Shown here piece by piece: positions 1 to 9,023 of a stretch of DNA of 64,000 nt; within the stretch, counting starts at the first letter, position 1; every line of letters starts with the position of its first letter. Location of the stretch: positions 7,731,501 through 7,795,500 of the forward strand of contig NZ_CP026121.1 in the NCBI RefSeq assembly GCF_003330845.1, in the 5' to 3' direction. The translations under genes were made by a program, and so were the position numbers. This DNA comes from Streptomyces sp. Go-475. Its GTDB lineage: Bacteria; Actinomycetota; Actinomycetes; Streptomycetales; Streptomycetaceae. The notes under the pieces were generated by a model, which was not told the DNA's origin, made no database searches, and saw only the letters and a program-made list of their open reading frames with translations.

Positions 1-263
1 TCCAGTTTGAGGTACAGGGCCTCGACCAGGCCGTCCAGGAGGGCGTCCTTGCTCGCCGCGTACCGGTAGAGCGCCATCGCCTCCACGCCGAGCTCGGCGC
101 CCAGACGGCGCATGCTCAGCGCGCCCAGTCCCTCCCGGTCCACCAGTTCCAGGGCGCTGGCCAGCACGCGCTCCCGGCTCAGCCGGCCGTAGCGCCCGCG
201 GTCGCTCGCCCGGCGCGCCGGGCCGCTCCCCGTCCGCCGTACCCCGGCCTCTTCTTCGGCCAT
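1..263 (-). CDS. TetR-family regulator, N-terminal part (gene runs off the left edge)
   Basis: Only the first 87 or so codons are in the window. The reverse complement opens at the ATG at 263-261, preceded by GGAGG with 6-7 bases spacing, and reads MAEEEAGVRR, then a helix-turn-helix. The stretch LSMRRLGAELGVEAMALYRY is typical of the TetR DNA-binding domain, with the recognition helix near VEAMALYRYAASK. The ligand-binding half is missing here. It is divergent from the polysaccharide operon at 409, and a 23-bp inverted repeat lies between the two genes. Because that repeat recurs at all other operon starts of the cluster, this protein is the best candidate for the cluster regulator. The family call is firm; the regulatory link is inference from position. 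Confidence 0.88.
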   Translation of the reverse strand, partial: MAEEEAGVRRTGSGPARRASDRGRYGRLSRERVLASALELVDREGLGALSMRRLGAELGVEAMALYRYAASKDALLDGLVEALYLKL

Positions 264-337
264 GCGTTGCCTCCAGCAGGTCTGCCCGAACGGTGGTCGT
301 GCTGCTGTTGACTCTACGCAGCAACCGGAGGAATCTG

Positions 338-360
338 TACGTATACGTCGTAAACATACG
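338..360. promoter_or_regulatory. EPS-cluster operator/promoter element, copy 1
   Basis: This is a 23-bp imperfect inverted repeat with core TATACGTCGTAAA and outer arms GTAC and ATAC; 9 of 11 arm positions pair. It lies between the divergent TetR gene (start 263) and the aminotransferase (start 409). The copy at 14421-14443 differs at one base; two further relatives lie at 10528-10550 and 23241-23263. Symmetry, spacing (23-84 bp from starts) and repetition at operon starts indicate a binding site for a dimeric regulator. Confidence 0.75.
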
Positions 361-408
361 GGATAGGGGCGGGCTGGATCCCGAAAAGGCAGCACAGGGG
401 AGTACGCC

Positions 409-1731
409 ATGACCATCCACAGGCTGCGGCCCCGGCAGCGACCGGTCGGACGCGGCCGACCCCCCGCTCTCGACGGCGCGCCGCCAAAACCGGAGTCCGC
501 AGTCGAGAAGGTGCCCTTCGCGGTGACGTGGATCAGTCCGGAAGCCCGGCGAGCGGCGCAGGACGTGCTCGCCTCGGGCTGGGTGACCACCGGTCATGAG
601 ACGGAACTCTTCGAGAGCGACTTCGCGGCGCACGTCGAAGCCGAACACGCCATCGCGGTGAGTTCGTGCACGGCAGCGCTCGAACTGGCGCTGCGTGCCC
701 TGCGGCTCCCGCCCGGCGCGACGGTGCTGGTCCCGGCGGTGACCTTCTGCGGCGCGGCCCACGCGGTCCTGCACGCCGGGCTCCGGCCGGTGCTGGTCGA
801 CATCGATCCGCGCACAGCGACCCCGACTCCGGCCACGGTCGCCCATGCGGTCCGGAGCTGCGGACGTCCCCAGGCGATGATGGTCCTGCACTACGCAGGG
901 GCCCCGGCACCGGTGGCCGCGCTGGCGGAGGCCGCGCGGCTGCCCCTGGCGCGGGTCGTCGAGGACGCCGCCCACGCCCTGGGCACCTCTGTGGGCGACC
1001 TGCCGGTGGGAAGCCTGTCCAGAGCGACCTGCTTCAGTTTCTACGCCACCAAGAACCTGCCCATCGGAGAGGGCGGCATGGTGACCACGGACGACGCGGA
1101 ACTCGCCGCGGGGATCCGTCGCGCCAGGCTCCACGGCATGTCCGCCGACGCCTGGCGGCGCATGCTGCCGGGCGGACGCTGGCGGTACACCGTCGAGGAG
1201 GCCGGCCTGAAGGCCAACATGACGGATGTACAGGCTGCCATCGGTCGGGCCCAGCTCCAGCACTTCGCGGAGTGGCAGCGACGGCGGCACGCCTTGGCCG
1301 CACGGTACGACAAGGCGCTCGCGGCCGTTCCCGGGATCGAGCCGCTGGACGTCCCCGCCCCGGGGCGGCACGCCCGTCACCTGTACGTGGTGCGGGTGCT
1401 GGCGGAGTACGGGACCGGCCGTGACGAACTGGTCGAGGCGCTGGCGGCGCACGGCATCGGTACCTCCGTCCACTTCATTCCCCTGCACCACTTGCCGCAC
1501 TTCCAGCGCACTGCCCTCACCCCGCCCGGTGGCCTGCCGGGAGCCGACCTGCTCTTCCCCCAGTTGCTGTCCCTCCCTCTGCACCCCTTCCTCAGCGACG
1601 CGGCGGTCGACCGGGTCTGCGGGGAACTCGCCGGGCTCAGGCCTGATCGGCCCACCGGACCACCCGCTCACCCGAGCAGGCCGACTCGGCCTGCTACCGC
1701 CCTGGCCCACCCGTACGCGGAAGGCCGCTGA
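409..1731 (+). CDS. DegT/DnrJ/EryC1-family PLP-dependent sugar aminotransferase
   Basis: A 440-residue protein of the DegT/DnrJ/EryC1/StrS family, which transfers an amino group from glutamate or glutamine to keto-sugar nucleotides using PLP. Visible landmarks are SSCTAAL (85-91) for phosphate binding, EDAAHALG (185-192) with the aspartate that contacts the PLP pyridine nitrogen, the Schiff-base lysine K215 in FYATKNLPIGEGG, and NMTDVQAAIGRAQL. The start has AGGGGAG six bases upstream. The last 35 or so residues are Pro/Arg-rich and look non-conserved. It is first in an operon running to about 7675, with the next ATG sharing one base with its stop. RmlA and RmlB are present without RmlC/RmlD, so a dTDP-4-keto-6-deoxyglucose-type substrate is a reasonable inference, giving an amino-deoxy sugar for the polysaccharide. 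The family is certain, the substrate is not. Confidence 0.9.
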   Translation: MTIHRLRPRQRPVGRGRPPALDGAPPKPESAVEKVPFAVTWISPEARRAAQDVLASGWVTTGHETELFESDFAAHVEAEHAIAVSSCTAALELALRALRLPPGATVLVPAVTFCGAAHAVLHAGLRPVLVDIDPRTATPTPATVAHAVRSCGRPQAMMVLHYAGAPAPVAALAEAARLPLARVVEDAAHALGTSVGDLPVGSLSRATCFSFYATKNLPIGEGGMVTTDDAELAAGIRRARLHGMSADAWRRMLPGGRWRYTVEEAGLKANMTDVQAAIGRAQLQHFAEWQRRRHALAARYDKALAAVPGIEPLDVPAPGRHARHLYVVRVLAEYGTGRDELVEALAAHGIGTSVHFIPLHHLPHFQRTALTPPGGLPGADLLFPQLLSLPLHPFLSDAAVDRVCGELAGLRPDRPTGPPAHPSRPTRPATALAHPYAEGR

Positions 1732-2789
1732 TGTTCACGCGCCGTCGGCGGGACCAGCGGCCGCCCGGAGAGGCTCCGGGAAGCGGCGGACGGCCGCGCC
1801 GCCGGCTGCGGACCCTGCTGGTGTGCCTGGTGATCGCGGTGGCCGGTCTGCTGGCGCTCGGTGCCGGCGGCGTGTGGTGGGCCACCAACCACTACGGCGA
1901 CCAGGTGGAGCGGATTCCCCACGCGCTCCCCGACGGCCCGCGGCCCCCGAAGCCGGACGATCCGGAGGGCAAGAACAACCACGGCACCACTTTCCTGCTC
2001 GCCGGGCTCGACAGTCGCTCCGCGAAACCCACCACCGGGGGCAACGCCGTGGCCGATCTCTGGAAGGCCGGAGCCCAGCGAAGTGACACCCTGATGCTGG
2101 TTCACCTCGGCCCCGGCGAGCGCACGTCGTACACCGTGTCGATACCCCGTGACAGCTGGGTGCCCATCCCCGGACACGGATCGGCGAAGATCAACGCAGC
2201 CTTCTCCTGGGGTGGCCCGCGGCTCCTCGTCGAGACGGTCGAGCAGCTCACGCGCGTGAGGGTCGACCACTTCGCCGTCATCGACTGGCATGGCTTCAGG
2301 TCGCTCACCGACGCCGTGGGCGGTGTGCCGATCACCGTGCCCGCGGATTCCTACGACCCGGAGCAGAAACGGCACTTCACAGCGGGAACCCACACGATGA
2401 ACGGCGAGGAGGCGCTCTCCTACGTCCGGCAGCGCCATGGTCTGCCCGGTGGAGAGCTGGACCGGATCAAACGGCAGCAGCAGTTCCTGCGGGCCCTCAT
2501 CGGTGAGATACGCGACGACGTGAGCATCACCAACCCCCTGAAGATCGACCGGGTGCTCGACGCCATCACCGGGACCGTGAGCGTGGACGACCAGTTGTCC
2601 AACGGCGACCTGCGGGACCTCGTCCTCGGCCTGCGGCACCTGGACTCGGCGGACGCCTACTTCACCACCGCACCGATCGTCCGGTCCGACTTCATCGACC
2701 GCCAGTACGTCCTGATCCTCGACCGGGCCGGCCTGCGATCGCTGTGCCACGGGATCGAGACCGGAAACCCGCCAGGGACAAGGAAGTGA
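1731..2789 (+). CDS. LytR-CpsA-Psr (LCP) family glycopolymer transferase
   Basis: A 352-residue membrane-anchored protein: a basic cytoplasmic N-terminus, one transmembrane helix at about 28-50, then an extracellular LCP domain. Family hallmarks are RSDTLMLVHL (117-126), SIPRDSW (137-143) with the Arg/Asp pair that binds the pyrophosphate head group, KINAAF (153-158), and the later YVRQRHG and DRIKRQQQF motifs. LCP enzymes move lipid-linked glycopolymers onto peptidoglycan or other wall acceptors. The ATG overlaps the previous stop by one base (TGATG) and has GGAAGG six bases upstream, so it is translationally coupled. In this polysaccharide operon it suggests that the product is anchored to the wall rather than only released. 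Confidence 0.9.
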   Translation: MFTRRRRDQRPPGEAPGSGGRPRRRLRTLLVCLVIAVAGLLALGAGGVWWATNHYGDQVERIPHALPDGPRPPKPDDPEGKNNHGTTFLLAGLDSRSAKPTTGGNAVADLWKAGAQRSDTLMLVHLGPGERTSYTVSIPRDSWVPIPGHGSAKINAAFSWGGPRLLVETVEQLTRVRVDHFAVIDWHGFRSLTDAVGGVPITVPADSYDPEQKRHFTAGTHTMNGEEALSYVRQRHGLPGGELDRIKRQQQFLRALIGEIRDDVSITNPLKIDRVLDAITGTVSVDDQLSNGDLRDLVLGLRHLDSADAYFTTAPIVRSDFIDRQYVLILDRAGLRSLCHGIETGNPPGTRK

Positions 2790-2798
2790 GGCGGTCAC

Positions 2799-4388
2799 GT
2801 GCGCCTCCGCCGCCATGCGAAGCCGTTCCCGGGCCCCCGGGGCACGCCCGGACCCGGAGAGGCGGCCCACCCGCGGGCTCCCGCCGGCCAGGGCCGGACT
2901 CTCGTCTCCGGCATGGGCTTCAGCGCACTCGCGCAGAGCGCGCCGCTGCTCACCAACCTGGCGCTGACGCCCGTCCTGATCCATCGGCTGGGACTCGACC
3001 GGTTCGGTGTCTGGTCGCTGATCCTGGTGTTCCTGGCCACCCTCACCGTGCTGGACGGGGGAGTCGGCGCATCGCTCGCGCGTTTCTACGCCTACCACGG
3101 CGCCCGCGGCGACCGGGACGGCACAGGGCGACTGGTCGTCGGGTCGGTGGCGGTTTTCCTGGCGCTCGGCGCCCTCGTCACCGGACTCTGCGCGCTGCTC
3201 GGACCCGTCGTGGTGAGCGCCCTCGACGTGCCACCGCGGCTGACGGAGGAAGCCGAGCAACTGCTGCTGATCCTCGGCCCGCTCCTCACCCTGGCCCTGG
3301 TCTCCAACTCCGCCATCGCGCTGCTCCAGGCGAACGCCCGCTTCCGCAGCCTGGCCTCCGTCAGCGCGGGATCCTGTCTGACCTACGCGGTCGCGGTGGT
3401 CGTACTCGTCGACGGCGGGCAAGACCTGCTGCTGCTCGCTGTTCTGACCACCATGAGATACGCCCTGGTGACGGTCGGGGGCTTCTGCGCGGGGGCCCGG
3501 CACATCCGCATCCGGCGACCGCTGCTGCCGGAGCCGGCCGAGCGGCGCGACTTCATCGGCTACGCCTCCCGCATGCAGTTGTCGGGCTTCACCGTCTTCC
3601 TCAACGGAGAGATCGACGCCCTGGTGATCGCCGCGCTGCTGCCCGTGCGGTACGTCGGCATCTTCGCGGCCGGGTACCAGGCGGCGACCGCACTGCGCAG
3701 CCTGCCGCTCTACGCCTTCCCCCCGATCCTCACCCGGATGACGCACGTCTACGCCGCCGGCGGACTCGCCGGAGCAGTACGGGAGTTCCATGTCCTGCAG
3801 GCCCGCTGGCTGCCGGCGGTCCTCACCTACGGGGCGGTGACGACCACGGCGGTCGGACCGGCGGTCGTGGTGTGGCTGGGGCCCGATCTCGCACTCAGCG
3901 GAGCTGTGGCCGCCGTTCTGCTGGCCGGATACGCCGTGCAGGTGGCGTTCACGGGGATGCGTACCTGCTTCGTCCGGGCGATCGGCCGCCCAGGGCTGGA
4001 AACCCGGTACTCCTGGTGTTCGACGGTGGTGAACCTGGCGCTCACGGTGCCTCTGACCTTGTTGTTCGGAGTCATCGGTGTGGTGGTGGCGACTTCGATC
4101 GGAATCGTCGCGGGTTCCCTCTACCTCGTCGTCCTCTGCCGGCGGCTGGCGCGTCTGCGTGACCGGCGCCTGCCGCGGCGCTGGGTGCCGGCGACCGCGT
4201 CGGCCGTCCTCACCGCCGGTGTCGGAGAGCTCCTGGTGCTGAGGCTGGGGTGGCACGGCGCGCTGCCGCTGCTGCTGGCGGGGCTCCCCGTGCTCGCCGG
4301 CCTCGGGATCGCGTGGTCGCTCATGGCCCGCGCCCTCACCGAAGCCCCGCACACGCCGGAGCGAGTGCCTGTGAAGGAGGAAGCATGA
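2799..4388 (+). CDS. Wzx-type polysaccharide flippase (MOP superfamily)
   Basis: A 529-residue integral membrane protein with about 12-14 hydrophobic segments between residue 30 and the C-terminus. The pattern (an initial segment around FSALAQSAPLLTNLALTP, a long alternation of Leu/Val/Ala-rich helices and short Arg-rich loops) fits Wzx/MATE-like oligosaccharide flippases, which turn undecaprenyl-PP-linked repeat units to the outer membrane face. The start is GTG with GAGG seven bases upstream. It lies nine bases after the LCP gene and overlaps the next gene (ATGATG). The polymerase-like gene at 7633-9006 and the Wzz-like gene at 9024-10469 complete a Wzx/Wzy set. Substrate cannot be read from sequence. 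Confidence 0.85.
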   Translation: MRLRRHAKPFPGPRGTPGPGEAAHPRAPAGQGRTLVSGMGFSALAQSAPLLTNLALTPVLIHRLGLDRFGVWSLILVFLATLTVLDGGVGASLARFYAYHGARGDRDGTGRLVVGSVAVFLALGALVTGLCALLGPVVVSALDVPPRLTEEAEQLLLILGPLLTLALVSNSAIALLQANARFRSLASVSAGSCLTYAVAVVVLVDGGQDLLLLAVLTTMRYALVTVGGFCAGARHIRIRRPLLPEPAERRDFIGYASRMQLSGFTVFLNGEIDALVIAALLPVRYVGIFAAGYQAATALRSLPLYAFPPILTRMTHVYAAGGLAGAVREFHVLQARWLPAVLTYGAVTTTAVGPAVVVWLGPDLALSGAVAAVLLAGYAVQVAFTGMRTCFVRAIGRPGLETRYSWCSTVVNLALTVPLTLLFGVIGVVVATSIGIVAGSLYLVVLCRRLARLRDRRLPRRWVPATASAVLTAGVGELLVLRLGWHGALPLLLAGLPVLAGLGIAWSLMARALTEAPHTPERVPVKEEA

Positions 4389-5587
4389 TGACCCCGACCA
4401 CTTCGGAAAGGCCCGGTGAGCGGCAGCGCAAGCGGGTCCTGATCGTGGCTCAGCTGGACGGGTACGCCAACAGCGTCAAGCCCCTTGCCATCGAGCGGTT
4501 CCTGAGGGAACTCGGTCACGACGTGCGCCTGGTGGACACCAACTACCTGTCCCGGGCGTCCAGTACCCCTGGTTCCCCCGGCCGGATGCTCCCCGGATCC
4601 CTGCGCCCGGCGAAGCTGGCCCTGTACGCGAACGACATCGCGTCCAGGGTGCTCACCCGGCGGTGGGGTTTCGGACGGCGTCACCTCTCGTACTACGTGC
4701 TGCTGAGCGACCACCGTCTGCGTCGGCGCATCCTCCGGACCGACCTGGCACTCGACGACTTCGACCTCGTCATCTGTGAGACCCCTTTCGACGCCGGCGT
4801 CCTCACGACGGGCACCTCGGCCGAGACCCTGTACGACTGCCCCAACCCCTGGGCCGACGAGGTGTTTCACGAGGGCCGGCTCACGGGTCGGCAGCACCGG
4901 AGGTTCCGCGGCTGGGAAAAGGACTTCCTGGAAGGAATGGAGCACCTCTCGTTCTCCTGGGAGACCTACGGCCGGTACGCCCAGAAGCACTACGGGCTCA
5001 GCGGGGACAACTTCCTCCAGCTCAACTGGGGCTGCACCCCCTCGGACACCCGGGCGCGGTTCGCACGTCCGGCGCGCGTGGCCTACGTCGGCTCCCTCAG
5101 CGGAGAGTTCATCAACCTCCCCCTGCTGGGACGGCTCAGCCGGCTGTACCCCCACATCGATGTCTACGGCGGCCCGCCTCCGGACCCGTCCCTCGGCATC
5201 CGGTACCGCGGCTACGCGTCACCGGATGTCCTGAGCGACTATCAGTTCGGGCTGATCACCTGTACGCGGGACCCGATCCGGGAGGAGGGCTTCTCGGCCA
5301 AGCATCTGCACTATCTGGCCCACGGGCTTCCCGTCCTGGTCCCGGCCTGGCGACGACACCTCGACCTTCTCCGCGGAGCGGTGCCCTACACAGAGGAGGA
5401 CTTCACCACCGTCATCGACGCGCTGAGTGACGAAACGCGGTGGACCGCGGTCAGCGACGCGGCTTACGAACAGGGACGGCGACTGGACTGGAACCGGACC
5501 CTGGAGCCGCTGCGACAGCTGCTCGACGGATCGCCCGGGCGACCGGAGCGGGACTCCGCGGCGGCAGGCAGGCACGGGTTCGCATGA
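4385..5587 (+). CDS. glycosyltransferase, GT-B-like
   Basis: A 400-residue cytoplasmic protein. The N-terminal half opens with a Rossmann-like strand (KRVLIVAQLDGYANSVKP) and the C-terminal half has VAYVGSLSGEF and FSAKHLHYLAHGLPVLVP, which resembles the donor-binding Glu/Leu-rich region of GT-B transferases of the GT1/GT4 type. The length suits that fold. The first ATG of ATGATG at 4385 is used here; AAGGAGG precedes it, and it overlaps the flippase stop. The second ATG at 4388 is almost equally possible. It ends by ATGA overlap with the next glycosyltransferase. Presumed role: adding one sugar of the repeat unit; donor and linkage unknown. Confidence 0.75.
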   Translation: MMTPTTSERPGERQRKRVLIVAQLDGYANSVKPLAIERFLRELGHDVRLVDTNYLSRASSTPGSPGRMLPGSLRPAKLALYANDIASRVLTRRWGFGRRHLSYYVLLSDHRLRRRILRTDLALDDFDLVICETPFDAGVLTTGTSAETLYDCPNPWADEVFHEGRLTGRQHRRFRGWEKDFLEGMEHLSFSWETYGRYAQKHYGLSGDNFLQLNWGCTPSDTRARFARPARVAYVGSLSGEFINLPLLGRLSRLYPHIDVYGGPPPDPSLGIRYRGYASPDVLSDYQFGLITCTRDPIREEGFSAKHLHYLAHGLPVLVPAWRRHLDLLRGAVPYTEEDFTTVIDALSDETRWTAVSDAAYEQGRRLDWNRTLEPLRQLLDGSPGRPERDSAAAGRHGFA

Positions 5588-6621
5588 CCACCCCGGGGCG
5601 GCATCTCACGGCCGACATCGTGATCGTCAACTGGAACGCCGGACGTCACCTCCAGAACTGTCTGCGCTCCATCGCCCGAGCCGACCGGTCGGTGCTCCGC
5701 GTCCGCAGGGTGGTGATCGTCGACAACGCGTCGAGCGACGGCTCGGAGCGGGACCCGCACGTCCCCGGTCTGCCCGTCCGGTGGGTGCGCAACGACGAGA
5801 ACCTCGGCTTCGCCCGGGCCTGCAACCAGGGCGCGGCCTTGTGCGACTCGGAGTTCCTGCTCTTCCTGAACCCGGACACCGAGCTCTGTCCGGACACGCT
5901 GCGGATCACCGGTGAGTTTCTGCGGACCCCCGCCGCGGCAGGCTTCGGGATCTTCGGGGCACGCATGGTGGACGAACAGGGACGTCCGCAGCTCTCCTGC
6001 TCCCGGTTCCCCAGCCCGCGTATACTCGCCGGCCGGATGACAGGGCTCGACCGGCTGGCGCCCGCCGTCTTCCCGCCCCAGCACATGCGGCCGGAGGAAC
6101 TGTCCCGCTCGGGCCCGGTCGATCAGGTCATCGGCGCGTTCTTCCTGGTGCGCCGCTCCCTGTTCACCGAACTGAACGGTTTCGACGACGGCTACTTCCT
6201 GTATCTGGAGGAGGTCGACTTCGCCTTGCGGGCGCGGCGGTTGAACTGGCCCTCGTACCACATCAAGGAAGCGCGGGTGTATCACGCCGGACGTGTCAGT
6301 TCGTCCCAACTCGGACCGTGGCGGCATTATCTGCTGCTGTGCAGCCGCACCCGCTTCATGTTCCGGAACTGGCCGAAACGCCAGGCATGGCTGCTGACGG
6401 TCATGAGCCTGTCCGTGGAACCGGTGGCCCGGCTGGTGGGGGCGGCACTGCGGGGACAACGCCCGGAACTCCGGGCCACGATCACCGTGTACCGGGAATT
6501 CCTGCGGTGGTTTCGCCGTGGTCCCGAGCTGCCTCCGACTCCGCCCGAGATCGCACGGCGTCGTCAGTCGGGCGACACCGCGGTACGCGCGCCCAAGCGT
6601 GAAAGGCGTCTGACGGCATGA
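5584..6621 (+). CDS. family 2 glycosyltransferase (rhamnosyltransferase-like)
   Basis: A 345-residue GT-A fold enzyme. It begins with DIVIVNWNAGRHL (11-23), has VIVDNASSDGS (44-54) for nucleotide binding and FLNPDTE (94-100) as the metal-binding DxD-like motif. Further on, FFLVRRSLFTELNGFDDGYFLYLEEVDF is the acceptor-side ED motif common in GT2 rhamnosyltransferases. The C-terminal 80 residues contain a hydrophobic patch (AWLLTVMSLSVEPVARLVGAAL) that may associate with the membrane. The start overlaps the previous stop (ATGA), so expression is coupled. Family assignment is strong; the sugar is not determined, and dTDP-L-rhamnose enzymes RmlC and RmlD were not seen in the window. Confidence 0.88.
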   Translation: MTTPGRHLTADIVIVNWNAGRHLQNCLRSIARADRSVLRVRRVVIVDNASSDGSERDPHVPGLPVRWVRNDENLGFARACNQGAALCDSEFLLFLNPDTELCPDTLRITGEFLRTPAAAGFGIFGARMVDEQGRPQLSCSRFPSPRILAGRMTGLDRLAPAVFPPQHMRPEELSRSGPVDQVIGAFFLVRRSLFTELNGFDDGYFLYLEEVDFALRARRLNWPSYHIKEARVYHAGRVSSSQLGPWRHYLLLCSRTRFMFRNWPKRQAWLLTVMSLSVEPVARLVGAALRGQRPELRATITVYREFLRWFRRGPELPPTPPEIARRRQSGDTAVRAPKRERRLTA

Positions 6622-6682
6622 AAGAACTCATCGCACCGAGTCCCGGTATGCGTAACCGATGAAACGGTCGGAAGGCAAGAAA

Positions 6683-7675
6683 ATGAAGATCACACGGGTT
6701 CTCGTCACGGGCGGGCAAGGTTATCTGGGTTCTCTCGTCAACGAGACGCTGTCCCGCAGTGGACTCGAGGTGGTGTCACTGGACAGCGGTCACGTGTCGG
6801 ACACGCGGGCCGCCCTGCCTCATGTGACGTACGAGCAGGGAGACGTGCTGGAACCGGCCTCCTGGCAGACGGCTCTGACGGGTGTCGACGCGGTGGTCCA
6901 CCTTGCCGCGATCGTCGGAGACCCCGCGTGCGGGGTGGACGAGGATCTGGCCATGCGGACGAACTACCTGGGGACGATCCGGGTCGTGGAGGCGTGCAGA
7001 AGGTTCGGCGTCGGCCGGATCGTCTTCGCGTCCACCTGCAGCAACTACGGGAGCACCGAAGGAGGTCAGGCCGACGTCTGGTCTCCCCTCAATCCCCAGT
7101 CGGTGTACGCGCAGACCAAAGTGCTGGCGGAGCACTACCTTCTCTCACCGCACGCGAACGGGCCGGAGCCCTGCATCCTGCGCTTCGCGACCCTGTACGG
7201 GCTGTCTCCCCGCATGCGCTTCGACCTGGCCGTGAACATCATGACGGCCAGTGCCGTCGCTCAGGGGCACCTCGTGGTCCACGGAGGGTCCCAGTGGCGG
7301 CCCTTCCTCCATGTGCGTGACGCTGCTGCGGCGATCCTCAAGTGTGTTCACAAGAAGCCGGGTTCGCCGGCCGCGGTGTACAACTGTGGCTCGAACAACG
7401 AGAACTATCTGATCAAGGACCTCGCCGAGCTGATCCAGCAGGAGGTGCCAGGTTCGGTCGCCGATGTTCTCGGGGAGTCACTGGACCCGCGGAACTACCG
7501 AGTGGATTTCTCCCTCATCCGGCAGGACCTTTCGTTCACCAACCGTTTCCGGGTGGTCGACGGCATACGCGAGATACGCCAAGCGATGATGAACGGCGCG
7601 TACGAGGACTACCTGTCGCCTCGGTACAGCAACTATCTGCGAGCCGTTGACCTGTCGAAGCAAGGCGTTTCGTGA
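6683..7675 (+). CDS. NAD-dependent epimerase/dehydratase (extended SDR)
   Basis: A 330-residue extended SDR. GGQGYLG (10-16) is the dinucleotide-binding glycine motif, FASTCSNYG carries the catalytic Ser/Thr region, and Y142-xxx-K146 (YAQTK) is the catalytic pair. Start chosen at 6683 because GGAAGG lies seven bases before it; an in-frame ATG at 6659 has no good ribosome site. It is the last gene of the 409-7675 operon. SDRs of this type act as NDP-sugar 4-epimerases, 4,6-dehydratases or 4-ketoreductases, and here it may process the keto sugar made by RmlB. Its 3' end overlaps the convergent polymerase gene by 43 bases. Confidence 0.85.
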   Translation: MKITRVLVTGGQGYLGSLVNETLSRSGLEVVSLDSGHVSDTRAALPHVTYEQGDVLEPASWQTALTGVDAVVHLAAIVGDPACGVDEDLAMRTNYLGTIRVVEACRRFGVGRIVFASTCSNYGSTEGGQADVWSPLNPQSVYAQTKVLAEHYLLSPHANGPEPCILRFATLYGLSPRMRFDLAVNIMTASAVAQGHLVVHGGSQWRPFLHVRDAAAAILKCVHKKPGSPAAVYNCGSNNENYLIKDLAELIQQEVPGSVADVLGESLDPRNYRVDFSLIRQDLSFTNRFRVVDGIREIRQAMMNGAYEDYLSPRYSNYLRAVDLSKQGVS

Positions 7676-9006
7676 CGCGTGCCGACCGGAGGCACTCGCC
7701 CCCGGGATCCGGTCGGGACGAGCGTGGCCGCAAGGAGGGTGAACGTCAGCGCATTGCTGATGTCGAAGGCCCACGGGCGTTCCATGACCGAGCTCAGCAG
7801 GACGGGGAACAGGACGCAGGCAATGGTGGGTATTCCCCTGGTTCCGTCCCGGAAGACGAGATAGGCCAGCAGGATGAGGAAGAGAACGACTCCGATGAGG
7901 CCGCCGGCGTACGCCACGTCGATCCATTCGTTGTGCAGGGAGGGCGAGACGGCGGCGGGAATCTCGCCCTGCGGGTACTTGGCCGACCAGGCCTTGCCTC
8001 CGTACCCGACCAGTGGTGAGGCGGCCCACTCCTCCTTCGCCATGTCCCAGATGGCGGCACGCAGCCTCAGGTCGCCGAACATCGCGTGACGCAGCGGCAC
8101 GACGACACCGAGGGCGGCCGCCGGGAGAAGGACGGACACGGCCAGGAGGCTGCGTCCGGGCATACCGCGTGGGACCCCTGGGGTCTCCTCGTCACGGAGT
8201 CGGGGACGCAGCACGGCCAGCAGTACCACGGTGGCGACGGCCGCTGTTCCGGCGAGCACACTCCCGGTGGCGGCCGCGAGAAAGGCGAGGTAGCACGCCA
8301 GGACGATCCGTACTCTGCCGCGCAGACTCAGCCAGGCGAAGGGGATGCACAGGAGCAGCATCAGGCCCAGGATGTTCTCGTTGGTGAAGACGCCCGCGTA
8401 GTGGATTCCGAGAACATTGCACGCGTTGTCGGCGCGGCAGGGGCGTAGGACGTCGGCTGGTTCCATGAGTGCCTGGATCCCGCCCATCGTGGTGTACACC
8501 ATGGCGACGGCGGTGCCACCGAGGAGCGCCGAGCGTCCTGGACGTCCGACCGCTGCCGCGAGCAGGGCCGCCAGCAGCGTGAGCTGTCTGGGACTCCACA
8601 GGGGCTCACCGTTGAGGCCGTCGGACGCTCCGAGGGCCAGGACGATCGTGAAGGCGATGAGCGGCGCGGCGTTGATCCGGGCGCGTGCGACCAGCAGCCG
8701 GTAGAGGACGAAGGCCACACACACGGCCAGCAGCAGGCCGTTGGAGACCACGGCGATCTGGTGCACCCACCCCGGAGAACCGATCACGGTGCGGCCCAGG
8801 GGGTCCAGTTGCTCCTGCCGGCCCGAGCCGATCACGTACGCCGCGGCGTCCACGTTGGCGAGCACTCCGACCAGCAGGACCACAGTCGCGGTGAGGTCCC
8901 AGTCCCTGAAGGTGCGGGCCCTGAGGAAGGCTGCCGCCCACGGGATCAGGGCCAGCAGGGACAGCAGGCCGATGATCAGCACCGAGGTGGACTGCTCCTG
9001 CGACAT
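7633..9006 (-). CDS. Wzy-like polysaccharide polymerase / O-antigen-ligase-like membrane protein
   Basis: A 457-residue protein with roughly 10-12 transmembrane helices (for example VLIIGLLSLLALIPWAAAF, LTATVVLLVGVLANV, LGLMLLLCIPFAWLSLRG). A large polar loop with VGYGGKAW and HNEWIDVAYAGGLIGVVLFLILL matches the O-antigen ligase/polymerase (Wzy_C) signature, in which the HNxxxxxxxxxGxxG stretch is diagnostic. Predicted role: polymerising lipid-linked repeat units on the outer face. AGGGAGG precedes the ATG. It is the second gene of a leftward operon with the Wzz-like protein, 17 bases downstream of it. Sequence conservation in Wzy is low, so the call rests on topology, the HN motif and context. 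Confidence 0.82.
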   Translation of the reverse strand: MSQEQSTSVLIIGLLSLLALIPWAAAFLRARTFRDWDLTATVVLLVGVLANVDAAAYVIGSGRQEQLDPLGRTVIGSPGWVHQIAVVSNGLLLAVCVAFVLYRLLVARARINAAPLIAFTIVLALGASDGLNGEPLWSPRQLTLLAALLAAAVGRPGRSALLGGTAVAMVYTTMGGIQALMEPADVLRPCRADNACNVLGIHYAGVFTNENILGLMLLLCIPFAWLSLRGRVRIVLACYLAFLAAATGSVLAGTAAVATVVLLAVLRPRLRDEETPGVPRGMPGRSLLAVSVLLPAAALGVVVPLRHAMFGDLRLRAAIWDMAKEEWAASPLVGYGGKAWSAKYPQGEIPAAVSPSLHNEWIDVAYAGGLIGVVLFLILLAYLVFRDGTRGIPTIACVLFPVLLSSVMERPWAFDISNALTFTLLAATLVPTGSRGRVPPVGTRHETPCFDRSTARR

Positions 9007-9023
9007 GCGGAGCCTCCCTGTGC

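Noticed and set aside
1668..4352. Long minus-strand open frame of 894 codons opposite the LCP, flippase and following genes
   Set aside because: High-GC genes leave long open antisense frames. The translation is rich in Arg, Gly, His and Gln without any domain, while the plus-strand proteins are clear family members.
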